A stretch of DNA of 64,000 nt. It comes from Streptomyces sp. CG4 (GTDB taxonomy: Bacteria > Actinomycetota > Actinomycetes > Streptomycetales > Streptomycetaceae). The stretch covers positions 7,564,001 to 7,628,000 of the forward strand of contig NZ_CP163525.1 in the NCBI RefSeq assembly GCF_041080655.1, in the 5' to 3' direction. The position numbers and the translations under genes were made by a program. The notes below the pieces were generated by a model. That model saw only the letters and a program-made list of their open reading frames with translations, was not told the origin of the DNA and ran no database searches. This document shows, in pieces, positions 42,786 through 50,906 of the stretch. Position 1 is the stretch's first letter, and each line of letters begins with the position of its first letter.

Positions 42786-44474
42786 ATGAGCACGGAAGCG
42801 CGCCACGCCCCGATCCCGCCGCGCCCCTCGACTCCACCACGCCCCTCGACTCCACCACGCCCTTCGACTCCGCTGGCTCCGTCGTCGGCGCAGGGGCCGT
42901 CGTCCTCTCCGGGTACGTCGTCCGGGCATGGGTCGTCGTCCTCTCCGGGTACGTCGTCCGGGCATGGGTCGTCGTCCTCTCCGGGTACGTCGTCCGGGCA
43001 GGGGCTGCCGTCCTCGCCGGGTGCGTCGTCCGCGCAGGTGCGGCCCGTCCCGGCGCGCTCGCAGGTTCCGGTGCGTCCGGGCACCGCCACGCGCCCCGTC
43101 GGTACCGCCGCCACGCGTCCGGCCGGGACCCCCGCCACGCGTCCGGCCGGTACCGCTCCAGCGCTCCCGCCCGATCCCGCCTCCGTGCGCCCGGCCGACA
43201 CCGTCTCCGTCGAGGATCCCGACGACGAGCCGTCCGTCTTCGTCCCGCGGGCCGCCCGGCCTGCCGGCCGGGAGACCGGGCGTGCCGATCAAGGGAGTGG
43301 TGCCGAGGCGAAGCCCGGCGTGCCCGAGGGCGCGGACGCCGTGAGTCCGCCTCCGCCGCCCGCCTCGGCCCGGTTCCCTGACGCGCCGCCGCGTGCCGGG
43401 CGCCGCCGGCCGGGAGGTCCTGCCGAGCGCGCCACGGAAACGACCGCCCGGCTGCGTCCCGTACCCCCGGCGGAGCCCACGGCCGCGGAGACCACGACCC
43501 GGCTCCGCCCGATTGCCGGCTCCCCGAAACCCGCTCCTCCCAGGGCTCCCTCCTCCGCGTCCCCGCGGGAGGCGACCGCCTGGAGCCCCCTGGCGCCCGC
43601 CCACCCCGTCGGCCCGCACACGCCCGCCGCCGCCCCGGACCCCGCGCTGTCCTGGAGCACCGCCGCGCGGCCCGTCATCTCGTTCGGGCAGCCCGAGGTC
43701 TTCCACGAGCGGTCCCGGCACCGGGTCGGGCCCCGCACCGTCGCCGCGGCCGTCTGTCTCGTGCTCGGCCTCGGACTCATCGGCGGTGCCGTGACCGGGA
43801 GTTGGCTCACCGACGACGGCGGGGACGATGCCTCCGGTGACCACTTCGCCACCGCCGGCACCAGCTGGCACAGCGTGCCCGTCGACCGGCTGTTCCCGCC
43901 CACCGTCCAGGGCACGGGCGCCGGACCCGGCGGCGCCGACCGCACCTGGACCCGGATCGCCGTCGCCCCGGACAGCGGCTGCGCCCACGCCTTCGACCCG
44001 CTGCTGTCCAAGGTCCTCGCCCCCGTCGGCTGCCAGCGGCTGCTGCGCGCCACCTACACCGACGCCACCCAGACCTATGTCACCACCGTCGGCCTGCTGT
44101 TCACCAAGGCCGACCCCGCCGCCATGTCCGCGCTCGCCCACCGCTTCCGCACCGATCGCCTGGACCGGCGGGCCGACCTGATGCCCCGCCCGTACGCGGC
44201 CAAGGGCACCGCCGCGGCCGGCTTCGGCGACCAGCAGCGCGCCTCCTGGACCATCTCCGTCCTCACCGACGCCCCCGTCGTCGGCTACGCCGTCTCCGGC
44301 TGGGCCGACGGCCGCACCGTCGACGAGCCCCAGCCCGCCGCCGACGCCGTCAACGCCGACGCCACCACCGCACCGGCCCAGGCCGGGCTCGGCAACGAGG
44401 CCCAGGGCCTGGCCGACCGCATCGAACGGCGCCTGCGCCAGAGCATCGGAACGGCCACGGAGAAACCCTCATGA
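42786..44474 (+). CDS. repeat-rich single-pass membrane protein, partner of mycosin
   Basis: 562 aa, no family recognised. Residues 1 to about 310 are a disordered Pro/Ser/Thr/Arg-rich cytosolic part with hexapeptide repeats (PRPSTP) and 12-residue repeats (SSSPGTSSGHGS). One membrane segment lies at about 317-340 (VCLVLGLGLIGGAVTGSWL). The outer domain (about 341-562) has a likely disulfide, SGCAHAFDPLLSKVLAPVGC. ATG at 42786 follows GGGGGG; the frame is open upstream. Its stop overlaps the start of a subtilase gene (ATGA), so the two are made as a pair, like type VII secretion accessory proteins beside mycosins. Confidence 0.8.
   Translation: MSTEARHAPIPPRPSTPPRPSTPPRPSTPLAPSSAQGPSSSPGTSSGHGSSSSPGTSSGHGSSSSPGTSSGQGLPSSPGASSAQVRPVPARSQVPVRPGTATRPVGTAATRPAGTPATRPAGTAPALPPDPASVRPADTVSVEDPDDEPSVFVPRAARPAGRETGRADQGSGAEAKPGVPEGADAVSPPPPPASARFPDAPPRAGRRRPGGPAERATETTARLRPVPPAEPTAAETTTRLRPIAGSPKPAPPRAPSSASPREATAWSPLAPAHPVGPHTPAAAPDPALSWSTAARPVISFGQPEVFHERSRHRVGPRTVAAAVCLVLGLGLIGGAVTGSWLTDDGGDDASGDHFATAGTSWHSVPVDRLFPPTVQGTGAGPGGADRTWTRIAVAPDSGCAHAFDPLLSKVLAPVGCQRLLRATYTDATQTYVTTVGLLFTKADPAAMSALAHRFRTDRLDRRADLMPRPYAAKGTAAAGFGDQQRASWTISVLTDAPVVGYAVSGWADGRTVDEPQPAADAVNADATTAPAQAGLGNEAQGLADRIERRLRQSIGTATEKPS
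42898..43035 (+). repeat. 36-bp tandem repeat inside the membrane-protein gene
   Basis: Three near-identical 36-base units and one degenerate unit encode SSSPGTSSGHGS repeats. Just before, at about 42823-42875, an 18-base unit repeats three times and encodes PRPSTP. Unit lengths are multiples of three, so copy-number change would keep the frame. Confidence 0.8.
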
Positions 44475-45658
44475 GGCGATCGATACCCGGCCGCCGCCGC
44501 GTGGCCCCCGCCGGAGCCGCGCTGAGCGTGCTGCTCGCCGGCGCCCTCGCCCTGCTGCCGGCCACCGCGGCCCACGCCGACGGGATCCGGGCCCAGCAGT
44601 GGGCGCTGTCCGCGCTGCACCTGGACGAGGCCTGGCGCACCACCAAGGGCCGGGGCGTCACCGTCGCCGTCCTGGACACCGGCGTCGAGGCCGACCATCC
44701 CGACCTCGCCGGAAACGTCCTGCCCGACAAGGACATGATCGGCTTCGGCGCCGGGCAGGGCGACCGCACCTGGGCCCGGCACGGCACCGCCATGGCCGGC
44801 ATCATCGCCGGGCACGGCCACGGCCCCGGCAACTCCGCCGGTGTCATGGGCGTCGCCCCCGAGGCGAAGATCCTGCCCGTCCGGGTGATCCTGGAGGACG
44901 ACGACCCCGCCCGCGCCAAGGCCCGCACCACCCGCGGCAACGCCCTAGCAGACGGCATCCGCTGGGCCGCCGACCACGGCGCCGACGTCATCAACCTGTC
45001 CCTCGGCGACGACTCGAACTCCGCGCACCCCGAGCCGAGCGAGGACGACGCCGTGCAGTACGCCCTGAAGAAGGGCGTGGTGGTCGTCGCCTCCGCGGGC
45101 AACGGCGGCGACAAGGGCGACCACATCTCCTACCCGGCCGCCTACCCCGGCGTCATCGCCGCCACCGCCGTCGACCGCTACGGCACCCGCGCCTCCTTCT
45201 CCACCCGCCGCTGGTACGCGGCGGTCAGCGCGCCCGGCGTCAACGTGGTCATCGCCGACCCCGACCACAAGTACTACTCGGGCTGGGGCACTTCGGCCGC
45301 CTCCGCCTTCGTCTCCGGCGCCGCGGCCCTGGTCAAGGCCGCGCACCCCACCCTGAACCCGGTCCAGATCAAGAAGCTCCTGGAGGACACCGCCGAGGAC
45401 CCGCCGGTCGGCGGCCGGGACGACTCCCGCGGCTTCGGCATGATCGACCCGGCCGCCGCGCTCCAGGCGGCCGACCGGATCCAGCCGCAGAGCCTGCGCG
45501 TGTCGTCGTACGACAGGAAGTACTTCGGCACCGGCCCGGACGCCCCCAGGGCCACCTCCTCGACCGCCGACTGGGCGGGCCCGCTGGCCGGCGGCACCGG
45601 CGGGGTGCTGCTGGTGGCAGGCGTCGTCCTGTGGCGGAGCCGCAGACAGACGGTCTGA
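44471..45658 (+). CDS. mycosin-type membrane-anchored subtilisin-like protease
   Basis: 395 aa S8 serine protease. A signal peptide (about 1-36, ending TAAHA) leads to a catalytic domain with Asp69 (VLDTGV), His104 (RHGTAMAG), oxyanion Asn211 (SAGNGG) and Ser275 (GTSAAS). A C-terminal membrane helix (GPLAGGTGGVLLVAGVVLW) is followed by RRSQT-like basic residues. This layout (short prodomain, C-terminal anchor) matches type VII secretion mycosins. No esxAB, eccC or other secretion genes are nearby. It overlaps the upstream membrane protein gene by ATGA. Confidence 0.92.
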   Translation: MRRSIPGRRRVAPAGAALSVLLAGALALLPATAAHADGIRAQQWALSALHLDEAWRTTKGRGVTVAVLDTGVEADHPDLAGNVLPDKDMIGFGAGQGDRTWARHGTAMAGIIAGHGHGPGNSAGVMGVAPEAKILPVRVILEDDDPARAKARTTRGNALADGIRWAADHGADVINLSLGDDSNSAHPEPSEDDAVQYALKKGVVVVASAGNGGDKGDHISYPAAYPGVIAATAVDRYGTRASFSTRRWYAAVSAPGVNVVIADPDHKYYSGWGTSAASAFVSGAAALVKAAHPTLNPVQIKKLLEDTAEDPPVGGRDDSRGFGMIDPAAALQAADRIQPQSLRVSSYDRKYFGTGPDAPRATSSTADWAGPLAGGTGGVLLVAGVVLWRSRRQTV

Positions 45659-45854
45659 GAGCGTCCGGGCTCCGGCCTGCTGTCCGGGCACAGAACGCGC
45701 GGGAGCGGCCGCCGCGGCCGGCGTGGAGGCCGGACCCCGAGGCACGGCGAAGAGGATGCCGTCGTCCGGTCTGATCGTCCAAGTCCCTTGAATTCCAGGC
45801 TACTTTGAGTGCGGCTCAGGATCGGTCAACCGGGGGCCGCGGGGGCCGGATCCC

Positions 45855-46799
45855 TCAACCGGCGAACGCCGACACCGCCGCCCTCGCCGCCGCCTCCACC
45901 AGCGCGATGCCCCGCGCCCGGCTCTCGGTGCCGTTCGACAGCACCGCCACCAGGTAGTCGGTGCCGTCCACCGTCACCCGTCCGATGCTGTTCACGTCCC
46001 ACAGCCCCGTCGTACTGCGGGGCAGCCAACCGTTCTTCAGCGCCCAGGAGGTGCCCTCGGCGGCGGCCGAGATCCCCCACCGCTGGTCCGCCTCGACCGA
46101 CGTCATCAGCCCCTGCACATACGTCCGGGAGGCCGCGCTCAGCCGGGAGTCCGTGCCGAACACCTGCCGGAGCAGGACGAGTTGGTCCGCGGCCGTGGTC
46201 TGCGTCAGCCCCCACAGCCCGCCGTCGCCCCCCAGGGTCGCGGTCAGCCCGAAGCGCCCGTTCGCCGCGTCCAGGCCGGCCGCCCGCCCGATCGCGTGCC
46301 ACAGCGCCGTCGCGGACGCGTTGTCGCTGTTCGCGATCATCTTCGTGGCGTACGCACGCTCGGCGGCCGTCAGCCGCCGGCCCGCGTCCTGCGCCTGGAG
46401 CAGCAGCGTGGCCAGGATGTCGACCTTGACGATGCTCGCCGTGTCGAACGCCGCGTCCCCGTACACGGCGCTCTCCCCGGAGTCCGGCGCCAGCACCGCC
46501 GCCGACACCCGCGCGCCCGACGGCACGCTCACCGCCGCCATCGCCTTGCCCAGCAGCGCGTCCCGGTCCACCGCCGGTTCCGTCACGGAGGCCTCCTCAC
46601 CCGCCCCGGCCGAGGCGGAGACCGCGGGCGCCGCCGCCGACGATACGGCCGCGGTCCCCGGGTGCGCCCGCGCCTTCACCTACGCCGTGCCGCCGGCCGT
46701 CACCCCGCCCACGGCGGCCACGGCGAGCGCGGTGTACAGCAGCGGACGGCGCCGGGGCGGGCGCGCACGACGGCCACGGCGGGCTCCGGGAGACTCCAT
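45855..46799 (-). pseudogene. class A beta-lactamase-like serine hydrolase with in-frame amber stop
   Basis: From ATG 46799 the frame gives a basic N-terminus and a membrane segment (RRRPLLYTALAVAAVGGVTAGG), then TAG at 46680-46682. It continues in the same frame from GTG 46679 through a 274 aa serine-hydrolase domain with SIVK (SxxK), NSDNAS (SDN) and KNG (KTG-like). The export anchor and catalytic domain are thus split by one stop codon; TAC or TAT at that place would restore an about 314 aa secreted protein. Restart at GTG 46679 is possible but has no ribosome site. Sequencing error, readthrough or true loss cannot be told apart here. Confidence 0.75.
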
Positions 46800-46928
46800 G
46801 GCCGGGATGCTCGGGGCGCGGACTGTGCGCAGCGCCGGACGGACGTGAGACGGGCATCGGGGAACCCTGGGATTCCGGTGAAGACTCCCGTGCGGAGGGC
46901 CGGTGACGTGCCGATAGGGTCGGTGACC

Positions 46929-47660
46929 GTGGCGAACAAGAACATTCCCGACCCCGGCTTCTCCGACGACGACGGCTCCGCCGACCCCCGGCTGAGCGCC
47001 GCGCTCGCCGCCTGGGCCGAGGACCGCGGCGCCCTCGGGCCCGTCCTGGCGGCGCTGAAGGGCGCCCGCCTGCTCGTGCCGGTCGTCGCCGTGCTGGGCG
47101 AGGCCGAGGAGGACGAGAACGGGCTGCGCCGGGAGAAGACCAGCGACATGGCCGTACCCACGCTGAAGGCCGGCCATCGCACCGCCCTGCCCGCTTTCAC
47201 CTCCACCGACTCCCTGGCCCGCTGGGACCCCGCGGCCCGCCCGGTCGCCGTACCGCTGCACCAGGCGCTGGAGGCCGCCGCCCACGAGAAGGCCGACACG
47301 GTGGTGCTGGACCTCGCCGGACCGGTGCCGTTCGAGCTGACCGGCCCGGCGCTGCTCGCCCTCGCCGAGGGGCGCACCAGCACCGACCCGCTCGCCGACC
47401 CGGCCGTCATCGAGGCCGTCCGTACGGCCGTGGCGGCGGAACCCGCCGTGCTCCGCGCCCACCTCGGGCCCGGGCAGGCCGACGGCACCCTCGCCCTCGT
47501 CCTCGACCCGGCCGCGGAGCCCGCCCGGGCCGCCCGCGCGGTCGCCGAGCGCCTCGCCGCCGACGAAACACTGAGGGCCCGCCTGGTGCGCGGCCTCGAC
47601 CTGGCACTGCTGCCGGCCGGGACCACGCCTCCGGGCGAGCCCCTGTACGTGAAGGGATAG
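46929..47660 (+). CDS. SseB-domain protein
   Basis: 243 aa protein with the SseB N-terminal fold (PF07179 type): ARLLVPVVAVLGEAEED, ALPAFTSTDSLARWDP and RPVAVPLHQALEAAAHEKADTVVLDLAGPVPFELT. Function in actinobacteria is unknown; the enhanced-serine-sensitivity name comes from E. coli. The start is GTG 46929 (or 46923). TAGGGT at 46915-46920 stands 8 bases before it, so the transcript may be leaderless. In S. coelicolor the same gene lies next to DUF1844 and infC. Confidence 0.85.
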   Translation: MANKNIPDPGFSDDDGSADPRLSAALAAWAEDRGALGPVLAALKGARLLVPVVAVLGEAEEDENGLRREKTSDMAVPTLKAGHRTALPAFTSTDSLARWDPAARPVAVPLHQALEAAAHEKADTVVLDLAGPVPFELTGPALLALAEGRTSTDPLADPAVIEAVRTAVAAEPAVLRAHLGPGQADGTLALVLDPAAEPARAARAVAERLAADETLRARLVRGLDLALLPAGTTPPGEPLYVKG

Positions 47661-47695
47661 CTCAGCCGTGGACCGGGCTCAGCTGAAGACCGGGC

Positions 47696-48064
47696 TCAGC
47701 CGTAGACCGGGCCGGTGTACTTCTCGCCCGGCCCCTGGCCCGGCTCGTCCGGGACGATCGACGCCTCGCGGAACGCCAGCTGCAGCGACTTCAGGCCGTC
47801 GCGCAGCGGAGCCGCGTGGAAGGAGCTGATCTCGGTCGCGCTCGCGTCCAGCAGACCGGCGAGGCCGCTGATCAGCTTGCGGGCCTCGTCCAGGTCCTTG
47901 TACTTCTCGCCCTCCTCGCTCAGCCCGAGCTTCACGGCTGCGGCGCTCATCAGGTTGACGGCGACCGTCACGATCACCTCGACGGCGGGGACCTCGGCGA
48001 TGTCCCGGGTCATCGCGTCGAAGTCGGGATTCTCGGCGGGGTTCTCAGGAGGGGTCTGACTCAT
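47696..48064 (-). CDS. DUF1844 protein
   Basis: 122 aa protein of the DUF1844 family with the usual core PAVEVIVTVAVNLMSAAAVKLGL and DLDEARKLISGLAGLLDA, and a C-terminal tail PGEKYTGPVYG. Function unknown; it is conserved next to infC in streptomycetes. ATG at 48064 follows GTGGGGC. It is convergent with the SseB gene (35 bases apart) and divergent from infC, sharing a 380-base upstream region with it. Confidence 0.88.
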   Translation of the reverse strand: MSQTPPENPAENPDFDAMTRDIAEVPAVEVIVTVAVNLMSAAAVKLGLSEEGEKYKDLDEARKLISGLAGLLDASATEISSFHAAPLRDGLKSLQLAFREASIVPDEPGQGPGEKYTGPVYG

Positions 48065-48191
48065 GCCCCACACGATAAGCGGTGCGGGCGCACGCCCTTC
48101 GATTAGCCCTTCCCGGACGGTGCTGCTAACCTTGTGTGACGACCGGCTGGACATGCCCTGCCAACAACAGAGCATCCGGCCCACAAGTGGA

Positions 48192-48360
48192 GGCTCCGAT
48201 CTCCCACCTGACCGTCCTCCGGGACGGCGGGTCACCCGGTCAGGCGGCCACCATCGTTCCGTACGGACGATGGAGTCGCCCGAAAGCGCGCCCCGCGGCA
48301 TCGCGGCGGTGCTCCGGTAGTGTTTTGGAGCCCCGCCTGTGATCGTCCGGGGCATTTTTT
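48192..48360 (+). promoter_or_regulatory. infC leader with T-tailed terminator, candidate attenuator
   Basis: Within the 381-base gap before infC a hairpin GCCCCG/CGGGGC (48330-48353) is followed by A and six T, rare in this GC-rich DNA, 85 bases before the infC start. GGCTCC at 48192-48197 can pair with GGAGCC (48327-48332), which overlaps the left arm, and could act as antiterminator. TAACCT at 48127-48132 is a possible -10 box. It could instead be the end of a long sseB transcript. Confidence 0.55.
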
Positions 48361-48445
48361 GTGCTTCGGCGCGGTTAGGTCTAACGAAAAGAGACATACG
48401 CGGCTGTCCGCCAGACAAACCGTGTGGTGCTACCGAGGAGGATCC

Positions 48446-49084
48446 ATCAGCGCCGAGCCCCGCATCAACGACCGGATTCGCGTTCCCGAGGTGCGACTTG
48501 TCGGTCCCAGTGGCGAGCAGGTGGGCATCGTCCCGCTCGCTAAGGCACTGGAGCTTGCGCAGGAGTACGACCTGGACCTGGTCGAGGTCGCGGCGAACGC
48601 CCGTCCGCCCGTGTGCAAGCTCATGGACTACGGGAAGTTCAAGTACGAGTCGGCCATGAAGGCCCGTGAGGCGCGCAAGAACCAGGCGCACACGGTCATC
48701 AAGGAGATGAAGCTCCGGCCGAAGATCGACCCGCACGACTATGACACCAAGAAGGGTCACGTCGTACGGTTCCTCAAGCAGGGCGACAAGGTCAAGATCA
48801 CGATCATGTTCCGTGGTCGCGAGCAGTCCCGGCCCGAGCTGGGCTACCGACTGCTGCAGCGCCTCGCGGAGGACGTCCAGGACCTCGGTTTCGTCGAGTC
48901 GAACCCGAAGCAGGACGGCCGCAACATGATCATGGTTCTCGGTCCGCACAAGAAGAAGACCGAGGCCATGGCCGAGGCCCGTCAGGCGCAGGAAGCCCGC
49001 AAGGCCGAAGCGAAGGCCAACCCCGGTCGATCGCAGAACCCTGCCGAGGCCGAGGCGTCCGCCGAGGAGCCCGCCGAGGCGTGA
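48446..49084 (+). CDS. infC: translation initiation factor IF-3, probable ATC start
   Basis: 212 aa from ATC 48446. It binds the 30S subunit and controls start-site fidelity. ISAEPRINDRIRVPEVRLVGPSGEQVGI, the YDLDLVEVA...PPVCKLMDYGKFKYE stretch and the C-terminal domain with GDKVKITIMFRGREQSRPELG are canonical. The best ribosome site, AGGAGG (48436-48441), lies 4 bases before ATC, and a protein starting there has the normal IF-3 N-terminus. A GTG at 48422 would translate through the ribosome site (WCYRGGS). Rare starts such as ATT/ATC allow IF-3 to limit its own synthesis. An acidic tail of about 35 residues is usual in Streptomyces. Confidence 0.95.
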   Translation: MSAEPRINDRIRVPEVRLVGPSGEQVGIVPLAKALELAQEYDLDLVEVAANARPPVCKLMDYGKFKYESAMKAREARKNQAHTVIKEMKLRPKIDPHDYDTKKGHVVRFLKQGDKVKITIMFRGREQSRPELGYRLLQRLAEDVQDLGFVESNPKQDGRNMIMVLGPHKKKTEAMAEARQAQEARKAEAKANPGRSQNPAEAEASAEEPAEA

Positions 49085-49130
49085 TCCCGGGGGACCCAGG
49101 TCCCCAAGGATGTAACCGATAGAAGACGAC

Positions 49131-49168
49131 GCTCCACCGTGCCCGGTTTCGCGACCGGGCACCGGAGC
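49131..49168 (+). promoter_or_regulatory. hairpin in the infC-rpmI gap
   Basis: GTGCCCGGT/ACCGGGCAC with a further GCTCC/GGAGC pairing and a small bulge, ending about 10 bases before the rpmI ribosome site. It may be a ribosomal-protein (L20) control site or an RNA-processing signal. Confidence 0.45.
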
Positions 49169-49194
49169 GCCACCGACGAGGAGATAACGGCGCT

Positions 49195-49389
49195 ATGCCG
49201 AAGAACAAGTCGCACAGCGGTGCCAGCAAGCGCTTCAAGATCACCGGCTCCGGCAAGGTGCTGCGCGAGCGCGCCGGCAAGCGCCACCTGCTCGAGCACA
49301 AGTCGTCCCGTGTCACGCGTCGCCTCACCGGCAACGCCGAGATGGCCCCGGGCGACGCCGCGAAGATCAAGAAGCTTCTCGGCAAGTGA
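49195..49389 (+). CDS. rpmI: 50S ribosomal protein L35
   Basis: 64 aa basic ribosomal protein, MPKNKSHSGASKRFKITGSGKV with the conserved RHLLEHKSSRVTRRL. ATG at 49195 has GAGGAGA upstream. It is second gene of infC-rpmI-rplT, in the order found in most bacteria. Confidence 0.98.
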   Translation: MPKNKSHSGASKRFKITGSGKVLRERAGKRHLLEHKSSRVTRRLTGNAEMAPGDAAKIKKLLGK

Positions 49390-49495
49390 CGTACGCGGCG
49401 CTCGTCAACCCCTGAGCGCCGTACGCCAAACCGGGACCGAAGTCGTTTCCGGGTCGTGTGAGGACCACCACGACCCCGCTACAAGGAGTTAACAA

Positions 49496-49879
49496 GTGGC
49501 ACGCGTCAAGCGGGCAGTCAACGCCCACAAGAAGCGCCGGGCGATCCTCGAGCAGGCCTCCGGCTACCGCGGTCAGCGTTCGCGTCTGTACCGCAAGGCC
49601 AAGGAGCAGGTCACCCACTCGCTGGTCTACAACTACAACGACCGCAAGAAGCGCAAGGGCGACTTCCGTCAGCTGTGGATCCAGCGCATCAACGCCGCTG
49701 CCCGCGCCAACGGCATCACCTACAACCGCTTCATCCAGGGTCTGAAGGCCGCGAACGTCGAGGTCGACCGCAAGATCCTGGCCGAGCTGGCCGTGAACGA
49801 CGCGAACGCGTTCGCCGCGCTCGTCGAGGTCGCGCAGAAGGCGCTGCCGAGCGACGTCAACGCTCCCAAGGCTGCGTGA
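49496..49879 (+). CDS. rplT: 50S ribosomal protein L20
   Basis: 127 aa. Binds 23S rRNA early in 50S assembly; in other bacteria it also represses its own operon. MARVKRAVNAHKKRRAILEQASGYRGQRSRLYRKAKEQVTHSL and YNDRKKRKGDFRQLWIQRINAAAR are canonical. GTG at 49496 follows AAGGAGTTAACAA. It is the last gene of the infC operon, with a hairpin terminator after it. Confidence 0.98.
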   Translation: MARVKRAVNAHKKRRAILEQASGYRGQRSRLYRKAKEQVTHSLVYNYNDRKKRKGDFRQLWIQRINAAARANGITYNRFIQGLKAANVEVDRKILAELAVNDANAFAALVEVAQKALPSDVNAPKAA

Positions 49880-49911
49880 CGCTGCGCTGGCTTTAGGCCG
49901 ACGTGACTGTA

Positions 49912-49941
49912 CGGACCTGTGGGCTTCTGCCTGCGGGTCCG
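49912..49941 (+). terminator. terminator after rplT
   Basis: A 13-bp stem, CGGACCTGTGGGC/GCCTGCGGGTCCG (three G-U pairs), with loop TTCT. It lies 33 bases past rplT and ends the infC operon. Confidence 0.75.
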
Positions 49942-49995
49942 TTGCGTTTGTCGCAGGAAAAGAATGCGGAACTTGAGTTACCGAAGGTGAAGAAC

Positions 49996-50856
49996 ATGCC
50001 CTCCGTCAGCCCCGAGCTGATCTCCCCCCGCTCCGCCCGTGTCAGCGCAGCGCGCCGGCTGGCCAAGCGGAATTTCCGGGGGAAGGACCGGCTGTTCCTT
50101 GCGGAGGGGCCGCAGGCCGTCAGGGAGGCGGCCGGGCATCGGGCCGACGGCGACCCCACCCTCGTCGAGCTGTTCGCCACGGTCGAGGCCGCGGAGCGAT
50201 ACGCCGACATCATCGGCGCCGCACGTGACGCCGGCGCCCGGGTGCATCTTGCCTCCGAGGACGTCATCGCCGACATCTCCACCACCGTCACCCCGCAGGG
50301 GCTGGTCGGGGTGTGCCGGTTCCTGGACACCCCGTTCGAGGAGATCCTCGCCGCCCGGCCGAAGCTGGTCGCCGTGCTGGCCCATGTGCGCGACCCCGGC
50401 AACGCCGGCACCGTGCTGCGCTGTGCCGACGCCGCCGGCGCCGAGGCGGTGATCCTCACCGACGCCTCCGTCGACCTGTACAACCCCAAGGCCGTACGCG
50501 CCTCCGTCGGCTCCCACTTCCATCTGCCCGTCGCCGTCGGCGTCCCCGTCGAGCAGGCCGTGGCGAGGCTGAAGGGCGCCGGTGTGCGCGTTCTCGCCGC
50601 CGACGGGGCCGGGGATCGTGATCTGGACGAGGAACTGGACAAGGGGAGCATGGGCGGGCCGACCGCCTGGGTGTTCGGCAACGAGGCCTGGGGGCTGCCG
50701 GAGGAGACCCGCGCCCTCGCCGACGCCGTCGTGCGCGTACCCATCCACGGGAAGGCCGAGAGCCTGAACCTGGCGACGGCCGCCGCCGTATGTCTCTACG
50801 CATCGGCCCGTGCACAGCGCGCCGCCGGAGGGTGCCGCACGGTCACCGAGAGCTAG
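49996..50856 (+). CDS. TrmH/SpoU-family RNA 2'-O-methyltransferase
   Basis: 286 aa SPOUT enzyme that methylates ribose in rRNA or tRNA with S-adenosylmethionine. The N-terminal substrate-binding domain has RNFRGKDRLFLAEGPQAVREA. The SPOUT knot has AVLAHVRDPGNAGTVLRCADAAG, WVFGNEAWGLPEE and VRVPIHGKAESLNLATAAAVCLY. ATG at 49996 follows GAAGGTGA; the frame is open further up but contains the rplT terminator. It lies between the ribosomal operon and an orphan histidine kinase, as in other streptomycetes. Confidence 0.93.
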   Translation: MPSVSPELISPRSARVSAARRLAKRNFRGKDRLFLAEGPQAVREAAGHRADGDPTLVELFATVEAAERYADIIGAARDAGARVHLASEDVIADISTTVTPQGLVGVCRFLDTPFEEILAARPKLVAVLAHVRDPGNAGTVLRCADAAGAEAVILTDASVDLYNPKAVRASVGSHFHLPVAVGVPVEQAVARLKGAGVRVLAADGAGDRDLDEELDKGSMGGPTAWVFGNEAWGLPEETRALADAVVRVPIHGKAESLNLATAAAVCLYASARAQRAAGGCRTVTES

Positions 50857-50906
50857 TAGGGTGACCAGCGCGGGGCCCTGCGCCGTCTGAGAGGTGGGGT
50901 ACGGGG

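Noticed and set aside
42786..45658. A full type VII secretion locus around the mycosin
   Set aside because: No EsxA/B, EccB, EccC, EccD or EccE genes lie in the surrounding sequence; only the protease and one partner are present.
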